NCBI RefSeq assembly: GCF_018399035.1
Contig: NZ_CP073760.1
Coordinates: forward strand, 3,910,001-3,974,000
Reading direction: 5' to 3'
Origin: Thiocapsa sp.
GTDB taxonomy: Bacteria; Pseudomonadota; Gammaproteobacteria; Chromatiales; Chromatiaceae
Length of the DNA stretch: 64,000 nucleotides
Each line of letters opens with the position of its first letter. The first letter of the stretch is position 1. This document shows, piece after piece, positions 55,885 to 63,064 of the stretch. The notes beneath the pieces were generated by a model, which had not been told where the DNA came from, did no database searches, and was given only the letters and a program-made list of their open reading frames with translations. The position numbers and the translations under genes were made by a program.

Positions 55885-56427
55885 CTACTCGTCCTTGGTT
55901 TCCGTATGTTCCGCGGCAACCTTCGGACAGTGGATCTCGATCACGCCGTTGTTGCAGGAGATGGTCGCGGCATTGTCGACGCAATGCGCAGGCAGCATGA
56001 CCTCTTTGTAATAGGAGCGTTCGCCTTCCCCGGCACGCAGGGTGAGGATGTCGTCGGCGAGCTCCACCAGAACATCGGGGCTCGAAACCCCGGGCATCTC
56101 GGCAACCAGGATCACCTCGTCCGGCTCGTCGAAGATGTCGATGACGGGCTCGCGGACCTCCTGGACCACGGCGTGTCCGGTCGTCGCGTCGCGCTTGATG
56201 TTGCCGAAGGGCTCGACCTTGACCTCGTCGCGATCTCCGCCGAGACCGGTGCGTACGGTAAAGCCGTAGACCCCTTTGAAGTTGTTGCCTCCGCTCTGGA
56301 CGTCGAAGTTGCCCGAGCGCTTGAGCTGCTCGCCCTTCTCGGCGAGATCGCCGAGCTTTTCGACCAGATTGGCGAGCCCCCCGAGGAAACCTTCGACGGA
56401 GCCGTCCCGGCCTTTGCTGTTGCTCAT
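55885..56427 (-). CDS. gvpH: Gas vesicle protein GvpH (Hsp20-like)
   Basis: The 180-residue protein starts with a region typical of GvpH (EGFLGGLANLVEKLGDLAEK) and has a C-terminal alpha-crystallin-type fold: DIFDEPDEVILVAEMPGVSS, ADDILTLRAGEGERSYYKEV and NGVIEIHCPK. GvpH is an Hsp20-related chaperone/regulator of gas-vesicle assembly. ATG 56427 follows CAGGAA. Confidence 0.88.
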   Translation of the reverse strand: MSNSKGRDGSVEGFLGGLANLVEKLGDLAEKGEQLKRSGNFDVQSGGNNFKGVYGFTVRTGLGGDRDEVKVEPFGNIKRDATTGHAVVQEVREPVIDIFDEPDEVILVAEMPGVSSPDVLVELADDILTLRAGEGERSYYKEVMLPAHCVDNAATISCNNGVIEIHCPKVAAEHTETKDE

Positions 56428-56510
56428 GGTTCCTGACCTCTCGAGTTGGGGGTTATCGAATGCCCGGTCACGCCTGTCGCTGCGCGGGACGCGGCGTCTA
56501 CCGGATGCCC

Positions 56511-56920
56511 TCAAGTCTCGGACTCGGCGACTCCGTCCGATCCCACCGGTGTTCCGAGCGGATAGGCGACCCGGATGTCCGACGCAAGCCAGGGCGTGAC
56601 GTCATGCAGCATGCCGAGGAAGAGGATGCCGACCTCGCCGGCTTGCAGGGTTTCGTTGATCCGTCCTGGTAGACCCGGGTCCGGGTCGGATCCAGGTCCA
56701 TGCCCTCGATCAATCGCTCGATCTCGGTCCACATCTGCTCAACCGTGTGCACCCGTCGCCGCCATGCCTCGGCGCCGAAGGCGGTCCGGGTAGCCGACTG
56801 CACCGGCGTGCCGAGCGCTCCGAGGTCCACCAGGCTGTGGATCACGGGACAGTAGACGAGCGTCCGGGTCGAGCCCGGAACGATCTGAAGAGTCTCGGTG
56901 CGCTCGACTGGATCGGACAT
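56511..56920 (-). pseudogene. Conserved hypothetical protein of the gas-vesicle operon, frameshifted
   Basis: The N-terminal part (IVPGSTRTLVYCPVIHSLVD, MWTEIERLIEGMDLDPTRTR, VYQDG) and the C-terminal part (INETLQAGEVGILFLGMLHD, ASDIRVAYPLGTPV) are in two frames. One base is missing near 56666, in GACGG-ATCAACG. Repaired, it is a 136-residue soluble protein of unknown role. By position between gvpJ and gvpH it corresponds to the slot of gvpY in Serratia, but I cannot claim homology. Confidence 0.7.
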
Positions 56921-56936
56921 GATGGCGCGCGCTCCC

Positions 56937-57287
56937 TCAGATGACGGCCTCGGCCGCCGCGGCCTGCTTGACCAAGATGGACTCCAAGCGTGCGAGGCGG
57001 TCTTCGATGCCCGGCGTCGCCGCGGCGTCGGGCAGCGACGCGGCGGATGCTTGGGACGAGAGCCCCTTGAACATGGCGTTGTCGGACCACCAGTCGATGC
57101 CCATCTCGCGGGCCTTGTCGACCGAGCAGATGACCAGCCGCAGCTGGATCGTGAGCAGCTCGATGTCCACCAGCTTGATACGGATGTCCCCGGCGATCAC
57201 GATCCCTTTGTCCAGGACACGTTCCAACAGATCCGCAACGCTGGTGCTGTTGGTTGAATGGGTGAGTGTAGCGCGCTGAACGGACAT
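56937..57287 (-). CDS. gvpJ: GvpA/GvpJ-family gas vesicle protein with C-terminal extension
   Basis: The first ~75 residues match the GvpA fold: SVADLLERVLDKGIVIAGDI, LVDIELLTIQLRLVICSVDK. A ~40-residue extension follows, containing the helix EDRLARLESILVKQ. GvpJ-type paralogues are minor vesicle components needed for assembly, not the main wall protein. ATG 57287. Confidence 0.88.
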   Translation of the reverse strand: MSVQRATLTHSTNSTSVADLLERVLDKGIVIAGDIRIKLVDIELLTIQLRLVICSVDKAREMGIDWWSDNAMFKGLSSQASAASLPDAAATPGIEDRLARLESILVKQAAAAEAVI

Positions 57288-57297
57288 TCTTACATCC

Positions 57298-57681
57298 TCA
57301 AAAGAGCTTGCCGAGCGGACCCAGATCGAGATTCAAGTCCTGCTCCTCGAGTCCGAGGAGACGGCGCAGACGGTCGATCTCCTCGGACTGACGCATCAAG
57401 GCGAGCCCCAGCTGCTCGATCTCATCCTCGTCCAGATCGCCGCCGTCGACACGGCGAATCGCTTGGCGCTCGAGCAGCACATGAAGCAGCTTCACGACGG
57501 TCAAGACCAATTGACCCAGCCCCCGCTGCACACGTTCCGGATCGATATCGATGCGCCGGCCGGCGGCGGCCACCTTGGTCTCCAGAAGGTCCGCCAGCAG
57601 GTTGGCCTGCTGCAGGGTCGCCGTGTCGGGTGCCGCCGACGTCGCACCGCTTGGGACCTTGCCGGCTTCAGTGTCGGACAT
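57298..57681 (-). CDS. gvpK: Gas vesicle protein GvpK
   Basis: The 127-residue protein shows the GvpK signature RIDIDPERVQRGLGQLVLTV followed by KLLHVLLERQAIRRVDGGDL and EIEQLGLALMRQSEEI. GvpK is an accessory assembly protein. Its start lies inside the end of gvpS (14-bp overlap). Confidence 0.94.
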   Translation of the reverse strand: MSDTEAGKVPSGATSAAPDTATLQQANLLADLLETKVAAAGRRIDIDPERVQRGLGQLVLTVVKLLHVLLERQAIRRVDGGDLDEDEIEQLGLALMRQSEEIDRLRRLLGLEEQDLNLDLGPLGKLF

Positions 57682-57883
57682 GGAGCATCTCCCGCTTCGC
57701 CGTCTCGACCGAGGTGATGACCAGTTGCAGGCTGAGATACAAGAGGTCGACATTTGCGACGGCAATGGTCAGCTCGCCGGAGACCACCGCGCCCTTGTTC
57801 AGGATGCGATCGAGCGCCTCGCACAGCGAGACCCTTTGGATCTCGTCCGTGAAGTCCTGCTGTTCGCCGATCGCGAGCATCAT
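57668..57883 (-). CDS. gvpS: GvpA-family paralogue (GvpS/GvpM type)
   Basis: The 71-residue protein keeps the GvpA core: RVSLCEALDRILNKGAVVSG, ELTIAVANVDLLYLSLQLVI, TSVETAK. It lacks the long tail of GvpJ. It overlaps gvpG upstream by 4 bp and gvpK downstream by 14 bp. Confidence 0.88.
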   Translation of the reverse strand: MMLAIGEQQDFTDEIQRVSLCEALDRILNKGAVVSGELTIAVANVDLLYLSLQLVITSVETAKREMLHVRH

Positions 57884-58197
57884 GATGCGTCGCCCTTGCC
57901 CGGAACTCCGGCATCGAGCCCTTTCGCATCGGTGTCGAGCTCCGCATCGGCATCGAGATCCTCGACATCCTCCCGGGCATCCAGGGCATCGAGCTCGTCG
58001 AGCAGGGCCTGCTCGCGGGTATCGAAGGTGTCGTCCGTGATCTCGCCTTGCTCCAAGGCGCGATAAAGGTCGCTCAAGGCGGCCATGATCTCGTCGCGAC
58101 GCGCACGCTGCTCCGCGGTCGCGGACTTATGGATCTCCTCGAAGATCCAGATGATTCCCTTGATGGGCGCAGCTAGAAGATCGTCGACGATCAACAC
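57880..58197 (-). CDS. gvpG: Gas vesicle protein GvpG
   Basis: The 105-residue protein starts MLIVDDLLAAPIKGIIWIFE, the GvpG signature, then a helical region (EQRARRDEIMAALSDLYRAL) and an acidic tail (DVEDLDADAELDTDAKG). GvpG is an assembly factor that works with GvpF/L. Confidence 0.93.
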   Translation of the reverse strand: MLIVDDLLAAPIKGIIWIFEEIHKSATAEQRARRDEIMAALSDLYRALEQGEITDDTFDTREQALLDELDALDAREDVEDLDADAELDTDAKGLDAGVPGKGDAS

Positions 58198-58270
58198 GGT
58201 TTACCTCCGAGGGGACCACCGTTGCACCATCGGCACCGCTGCGACCCCAATTGCAGAACAGATTACGCCG

Positions 58271-59035
58271 TCAGACCTGGATGTCCATCTCGACGAAGTT
58301 GTGGGGCGCCCAAGGTCCGTTGAAATCGAAGGCGTAGTTGTTGTCGAAGGGACGCGCGGCGTCAAGGACGGCCTGCTCGAAGCGCCCGGCGGCGTCGCGA
58401 TCGACGAGACAGGCCAGATGCATGACCTCCTTCTCGGTGCGGCACTTATTGCGCTTGATCTCGCGGCAGCAACGGCGCATGACGGACTCGACCTGCTCCG
58501 TGTACTCCTCGCGATCCTGCTCCAGGAGACGTTCGAAGCTTCGCCCGAGCGTGATCATCTGATCCTGGGGCAGGTTGCCCCCGTCGCGGAAGAAATCGTC
58601 CCGCAGCTCCTGCAGCTCCGGATGTGCGCCGACGAAATACTCGAAGATGTTGGGGACGTCCCAGGACATGCGCAGCCCCATCTCCAGTCCGCCATCCACC
58701 CGTTTGAGCTGACTCAGAAAAGCGTCTTGGTTGTCCTTCAGGATGCGGATGATCGCGGCCTCGTCGTCGGCCAGCAAACCGAAGGCCGCGGGCAAGGGGG
58801 TGACCTCGCGCAGCAGGTGTTTGAGTACCTCCTGATGCGCGGCCATGTTACGCCGCTGGGGACGGATGCGCCCGCCCGAGAGATCGCTCACGACCGCGGC
58901 GACATACCCGTTTCCGACGGTGTAGACCTCGTTCTCGTCGAGCCCGATCCGCCCCAAGGACTGCTCGCCCCGATCGGAAATGATCGCGTAGATGTACCGA
59001 CCCATTGCGGTAGTCTGTTGGCTTACCTGTTGCAT
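58271..59035 (-). CDS. gvpF: GvpF/GvpL-family gas vesicle protein
   Basis: The 254-residue protein has the GvpF/L opening RYIYAIISDRGEQSLGRIGL and the conserved middle LPAAFGLLADDEAAIIRILK, ending in the C-terminal domain NNYAFDFNGPWAPHNFVEMD. GvpF binds GvpA monomers before assembly. Only one copy is present in the window, whereas many clusters have two or three. Confidence 0.93.
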   Translation of the reverse strand: MQQVSQQTTAMGRYIYAIISDRGEQSLGRIGLDENEVYTVGNGYVAAVVSDLSGGRIRPQRRNMAAHQEVLKHLLREVTPLPAAFGLLADDEAAIIRILKDNQDAFLSQLKRVDGGLEMGLRMSWDVPNIFEYFVGAHPELQELRDDFFRDGGNLPQDQMITLGRSFERLLEQDREEYTEQVESVMRRCCREIKRNKCRTEKEVMHLACLVDRDAAGRFEQAVLDAARPFDNNYAFDFNGPWAPHNFVEMDIQV

Positions 59036-59080
59036 CGTTGGATCTCTCGCTCAGGTGTCGGCGGGCGGCCCCACCCGGGC

Positions 59081-59281
59081 TCAGTTGGGATTGGCGACGA
59101 TCGGTTGCGGTGGTTCGGGCACGACGAGCGTATCGGCCGGCGCCATCGACCGCAGTTGCCCCTCCTCGATGCGAACAGTCATCAGCGTCTTGCAAACGAC
59201 GCATCGCAGGGGGCCCTGATAGGTCTCGTAGGCGCTGCCGAGCTCGATCGAATGGCCGCAGGACATACAGCGGATATTCAT
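59081..59281 (-). CDS. Small zinc-ribbon protein of the gas-vesicle operon
   Basis: The 66-residue protein begins MNIRCMSCGHSIELG and has a second pair in LRCVVCKTLMTVRIEEGQL, a four-Cys zinc ribbon. The rest is hydrophilic. No known function in gas vesicles is recalled; the place between the 131-residue gene and gvpF suggests a role in operon control or assembly. Confidence 0.78.
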   Translation of the reverse strand: MNIRCMSCGHSIELGSAYETYQGPLRCVVCKTLMTVRIEEGQLRSMAPADTLVVPEPPQPIVANPN

Positions 59282-59306
59282 GTGGTGCACTCTTAAGCTG
59301 GTCGAC

Positions 59307-59702
59307 TCAATAGCGGATCTTAACGGTCTCGTCGACCGAGGTTGCACCCGAGGTGCCCTGGCGCCCCACGCCGATGCGTTTGCCCCGTGCTTGAGCAGAC
59401 GGCGGCGTCGAGCCGCGGCCGGAACCCGCCCGAGCATTACCCGGAAGATCTCCCGGCGCAACGGCTTCCACGCCGAGGATCTGCAGCAGTTGCTCCATCT
59501 CCGCGCCGATCTCGGCGCAACGCGCATCGATGGTGTCGACTCTCAGCATGGCACTGGCGCGCTCCTGGAGCCGCCGGTGGCGCTCGGTCTCGAGCGCGAA
59601 CAGACGCATGTACAGCTTGTGCGGGGCACGCACATCGTCGGCCATGCCCGCGAGGGTCTTGATGTCCCGCACGCTGCGCGAGGGCTGGGTGAACTTGGAC
59701 AT
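59307..59702 (-). CDS. Conserved hypothetical protein of the gas-vesicle operon (131 aa)
   Basis: The N-terminal half is helical (SVRDIKTLAGMADDVRAPHK, YMRLFALETERHRRLQERAS, EIGAEMEQLLQILG) and the C-terminal part is disordered and basic. It follows gvpN directly (4 bp gap), the position of gvpV in Serratia, and may be its counterpart. The short coiled-coil helix could bind partner Gvp proteins. Confidence 0.75.
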   Translation of the reverse strand: MSKFTQPSRSVRDIKTLAGMADDVRAPHKLYMRLFALETERHRRLQERASAMLRVDTIDARCAEIGAEMEQLLQILGVEAVAPGDLPGNARAGSGRGSTPPSAQARGKRIGVGRQGTSGATSVDETVKIRY

Positions 59703-59703
59703 C

Positions 59704-60702
59704 TCAAGCCTCCTTGTCGAGGCCCTTGGGCGCGACGATCTTGGGTCGGCGCGACCGGCCGCTGATGGTGGCGACGACGTCGTCGACCGGCGATTCGCTC
59801 AAGGCATTGCCGTCGCGGCGGACCTTGGCCGAGTCCATATCGAGGATGTCGCGGCAGATGTCGCGGAAAAAGCTGTTGCTCGAGCGGGCGCTGATCTTGC
59901 GATCCGCCATGATGCGCGCGATGGCGATGCAGGCGCGCAAGGTCGGGCGATGATGGTTGACGCTCTGCCCGCGCAGCTCGCGGACGATATCGACCACGAT
60001 GGCGACCTCGCTCAGCGGCAGACCCGATTTGGCTCTGGTGACCTGGATCTCGGTCTCGCGGTCGTAGTGACTGATCTTCATGGTGATCATCCGGTCCATC
60101 AGGGCATCTTGGGTCTTGTGCGTACCCGCATACTCCTCCGGATTGGAAGTGAAGATGACCCGAAACTCAGGATGGACCTCGAGATATCCGGCGCCTTGCT
60201 GGCGACGGTTGGGGAGATTCAGGATGCCCTCGCCGAGGATACTCAGAAAGAGGTTGTTGACCTCCGGGCGGGACCGGTTGAACTCGTCGTAGATCAGGGT
60301 CTCGCCGTTGAGGCAAGCGGTCGTCACCCGGTTGTCGATCCAGAAGGTTCGAACCTCCTCCTGGGTCTTGACCACGGAGTGAATGTAATTGTCGACCAGG
60401 GTGTTGCGCCGGTAGCCGTTGTCCTGGCCGACCAGATCGGAGAGCCCCAGCTCGTCGTTGCCGTGAATGAGCTTGACCGGACGGCCGCGCTTCGCCGCGG
60501 CATGGAAGGCCAAGGTGGTCTTGCCTGTTCCCGCGGGGCCTGCGAGATGGACGGGGTAGCCGGCCTGCAGATAGGCGGATGCCCGCTCCGCGAGCGCTTC
60601 GACCGACGGGGTGCAAACGAAGGTCTCGCTCGCCTCGGGTTGCACGTTGTCGTTGTTCAAGGCGGAGACCTCGCTGGCATCTTGCAGGGGTTGGGCGCTC
60701 AT
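59704..60702 (-). CDS. gvpN: Gas vesicle protein GvpN (MoxR-type AAA ATPase)
   Basis: The 332-residue ATPase has Walker A HLAGPAGTGKTTLAF, the DNELGLSDLVG-like segment (HGNDELGLSDLVGQDNGYRR), Walker B GETLIYDEFNRSRPEVNNLF and sensor text VIFTSNPEEYAGTHKTQDAL. GvpN is thought to drive vesicle growth with GvpC or GvpA. ATG 60702 is used. Confidence 0.95.
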   Translation of the reverse strand: MSAQPLQDASEVSALNNDNVQPEASETFVCTPSVEALAERASAYLQAGYPVHLAGPAGTGKTTLAFHAAAKRGRPVKLIHGNDELGLSDLVGQDNGYRRNTLVDNYIHSVVKTQEEVRTFWIDNRVTTACLNGETLIYDEFNRSRPEVNNLFLSILGEGILNLPNRRQQGAGYLEVHPEFRVIFTSNPEEYAGTHKTQDALMDRMITMKISHYDRETEIQVTRAKSGLPLSEVAIVVDIVRELRGQSVNHHRPTLRACIAIARIMADRKISARSSNSFFRDICRDILDMDSAKVRRDGNALSESPVDDVVATISGRSRRPKIVAPKGLDKEA

Positions 60703-60761
60703 GTGTCTTGTCCTGGCATCGATTGGGCACGGGGCCTCCCGGACCCCGTGCAGTGGTGGAT

Positions 60762-61517
60762 TCACAGAGGCTCGCCCGGTCGTGCCGGGTCAGTCCGTCT
60801 TGGATCCCTCGTCCCTGGCCCGAGCCGTTTTCGGCTCCGGCTAGCCGGCTTGTCCTGCGGCTTGGCCATCGACTCGACGGGGTCGCCCGGCTGCTGCGCC
60901 GCCTTGGCCATCGGCTTGGCCGGCGCCTTCGGACGGACCACGGGGGCAGGCGGCGGCGGGGCCTTCGGCATGCCGCCACGCCAAGCCTCGCGCGCGGAGG
61001 CGCGTTCGCGACTTAGATCATCGACCAGTTGAATGGTGTCGCGCCTGAGTCCCGTGACGGCATCGACGATGTCGGACACGAAGGCCTCTCCGGCAGCCCG
61101 TACCTCGGTGGCCATCTCGCCTCTGGTACGGCGGAAACCATCCTGCAGTTGCGCAACATCCTCGCGCATCGCGGCATTTTGACTGGCCCGTTCCGCACGC
61201 GCCTCGGCGGCCGACTCGATGAAGGCCCGGCGACCCGCTTCGCGCTGCGCGGCGGCCTCGACACGGAGATTGGCGACATCGGTGCCTAGATGGGTCATGA
61301 AGGCGTTGCGGTCCGCCCGGTTGGACTGCGCCATCTCGGCGAAATCCGCGCGGAACCGGCTCTGGAGTGTCTCGACGCTGTCCTTCAGGTCGGTCATGAA
61401 GGCGAGTGCGCTGGCCGAAATCTCCTCGCGAGTCTCGGCGATCAGGGTATGACGGTTGGTGCGGTCCGATGCGATCTCGTCGCGCAGCCGCCCCATGTCT
61501 TCGGTAAATTGGCCCAT
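60762..61517 (-). CDS. gvpC: GvpC-like gas vesicle outer protein
   Basis: The 251-residue protein is helical and repetitive up to about residue 175. The blocks AFMTDLKDSVETLQ (residue 39) and AFMTHLGTDVANLR (residue 72) are exactly 33 residues apart, the GvpC repeat length, with weaker copies near 115 and 145. The last 75 residues are Pro/Lys/Arg-rich and disordered. GvpC wraps the outside of the vesicle and stiffens it. Its position directly after gvpA supports the call, though sequence identity to cyanobacterial GvpC is low. Confidence 0.78.
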   Translation of the reverse strand: MGQFTEDMGRLRDEIASDRTNRHTLIAETREEISASALAFMTDLKDSVETLQSRFRADFAEMAQSNRADRNAFMTHLGTDVANLRVEAAAQREAGRRAFIESAAEARAERASQNAAMREDVAQLQDGFRRTRGEMATEVRAAGEAFVSDIVDAVTGLRRDTIQLVDDLSRERASAREAWRGGMPKAPPPPAPVVRPKAPAKPMAKAAQQPGDPVESMAKPQDKPASRSRKRLGPGTRDPRRTDPARPGEPL

Positions 61518-61616
61518 GGTATGCTCCTTGTATCAGGTTGCGGAATCCGACCCCGAGCAAGCGGGTCACCGCGCAACCCGACGACCGGGCTCGGCGTGGA
61601 CGGCCGCCTGACCCGG

Positions 61617-61667
61617 CGGGAGATGCCGCCTCGGGCGATTCCCCGAGCATGAGAGCGGCATCTCCCG
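61617..61667 (-). terminator. Strong two-part hairpin between gvpA and gvpC
   Basis: CGGGAGATGCCGC (61617-61629) pairs perfectly over 13 bp with GCGGCATCTCCCG (61655-61667). Inside, CTCGGG (61630-61635) pairs with CCCGAG (61642-61647). It lies 17 bp after the gvpA stop with no T-run, so it could be a leaky terminator or an mRNA 3' stabiliser that raises gvpA over the downstream genes. Confidence 0.85.
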
Positions 61668-61684
61668 AGGTGCTAGCCCCTAAA

Positions 61685-61903
61685 TCAAGCCGGAGCAGCT
61701 GCCGGAGCGGTGAGGCCGATGGCCTCTGCATACTTGAGGTAGGTTTCGACGGAGGCGATCACCACACGGGCTTCAATCGCCAACAGCTCGATGCCGACCA
61801 GGGAGACCTTCACCCACGCGTCGATCACGATGCCCTTGTCGAGGATCCGGTCAACGACTTCGGCGAGACTGGAGGAGTCGGTGGAGTTTGCTACTTTTGC
61901 CAT
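61685..61903 (-). CDS. gvpA: Gas vesicle structural protein GvpA
   Basis: The 72-residue protein is the main vesicle wall subunit: SLAEVVDRILDKGIVIDAWV, SLVGIELLAIEARVVIASVE and TYLKYAEAIGLT match GvpA nearly throughout. It is the first gene of the operon and is followed by the hairpin. Several GvpA-fold paralogues (gvpS, gvpJ) lie further down. Confidence 0.97.
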   Translation of the reverse strand: MAKVANSTDSSSLAEVVDRILDKGIVIDAWVKVSLVGIELLAIEARVVIASVETYLKYAEAIGLTAPAAAPA

Positions 61904-62088
61904 GATCTCAGTCCTAATAAAAGAGTCTGGACGAATACACTGATGTGCGTTGTAAGCGAACCCGGCAGGCCTGGGTCGAATCCCGAGCTCCCTTTACCCC
62001 GGCCCCAACGAAGTCGCTCAGTCATCGGATACCCTCGATGATCCTTGCGACTCCTCGTTAGGCGTCCTGCCTATCGGGTTGCTTGATT

Positions 62089-62111
62089 ATTATAGAGCAT
62101 ACGCCATGCCA
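62089..62111 (-). promoter_or_regulatory. Candidate gvpA promoter: sigma-54-like site next to a perfect -10 box
   Basis: On the minus strand TGGCATGGCGTATGCT (62111 to 62096) fits the sigma-54 -24/-12 pattern, with GG and GC separated by ten bases. One base further lies TATAAT (62094 to 62089), a perfect sigma-70 -10 box, though no good -35 is seen at 17 bp. The site is about 185 bp upstream of gvpA. Which sigma factor acts cannot be decided by eye. Confidence 0.5.
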
Positions 62112-62356
62112 GAATTCCCAAGGCCAACGCAGATTATTTATAGACTTGAAAAGCAATGGGTTGCTCGTTTTGATTGGCTGCGCATTTGGTCATTCGCTCG
62201 ATTGAAGCAATAAAAGTATGGAGCAGAGACCATAGTCATGGCGGCTGCTCCATAGACAGGATGCGCCACACCAAGCATTTCGAGGGTGCGAATTATCAAT
62301 CGAGATCAAGGGATTGCGAATTATCAACAGGAATCATGACGGCGACTGCGTCTGTT
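62112..62356. other. Upstream region of gvpA with a direct repeat
   Basis: No gene is seen. TGCGAATTATCAA occurs twice (62287-62299 and 62315-62327), 28 bp apart, a possible regulator-binding pair. Local base composition is AT-rich compared with the surroundings. Confidence 0.45.
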
Positions 62357-62549
62357 TAAACCGCGCCCAGTGCGGTATGCGATGTTTTTGGATGGGATCG
62401 GCCCCGGCGGATTTCAGAACCGCTGGAGCCGGCGCGGTTTAAAGTATTAAAAAATATAAAATTTTAAACCGCGTCCCCCGCTAAAGGTCGTGGATTCACC
62501 AAACTTCGAGCTCACTCGAAAGTGAGCATCTCGCTCTGGACGCGGTTTA
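62357..62549 (-). repeat. Full compound dyad element B-spacer-A (copy 13, 193 bp)
   Basis: Unit B (62357-62441), 23-bp AT spacer and unit A (62465-62549), each unit 85 bp. It is nearly identical to copy 9. It lies between the gvpA leader and the downstream end of the response-regulator gene. Confidence 0.94.
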
Positions 62550-62644
62550 AGAGCCACAGGTTCGCGATTCTTTCCGTGATGAATCGCGGGCTTCAACGAA
62601 TCGATGAGGCAGGATTCAAATCGCTGGCGACGTGGCCGGGTTTT

Positions 62645-63064
62645 TTATACGCGGGGCCACGACAAGGCGATGCGATCGATGATGTCGAGGATGTCGCGAT
62701 GCAGAAACGGCTTGGCGACGAAGTGTTGGATCATGTCGGTCCGAATCAACTCTTCGACCGTCGGACCGTCGGCAAAGAAATACCCCGAGATCATCACGAT
62801 CACCGGTTCTTCCAAGTGCTGCCGGAGCTGACAGGCCAGGGTCGTGCCGAGGATATCCGGGAGCTTGGCATCGACGAAGACGACCCGATAGCGGTTGCGA
62901 CGACACAGCTTGATCGCCTCTCGCCCGCTGAGCGCGTGATCGACGGGGAAACCTCTGCATGCGATCAGACGCCCGAGGATCCAGTTGATCGCAGGCTCGT
63001 CGTCGACGGTGAGGAAGGTCGGGGGCTGCCCGTCCATCACGGCAGGGCCGGGCTTACGCCTCAT
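62645..63064 (-). CDS. Response regulator (receiver domain only)
   Basis: The 139-residue protein is a stand-alone receiver: acidic pocket in FLTVDDEPAINWILGR, phospho-Asp in YRVVFVDAKLPDILGT, Ser in IVMISGYF and Lys in HFVAKPFLHRDI. It has no output domain. The ATG at 63064 overlaps the kinase stop by 11 bp; MDGQPPTF at 63037 is an alternative. It would be phosphorylated by the upstream kinase. Confidence 0.88.
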   Translation of the reverse strand: MRRKPGPAVMDGQPPTFLTVDDEPAINWILGRLIACRGFPVDHALSGREAIKLCRRNRYRVVFVDAKLPDILGTTLACQLRQHLEEPVIVMISGYFFADGPTVEELIRTDMIQHFVAKPFLHRDILDIIDRIALSWPRV

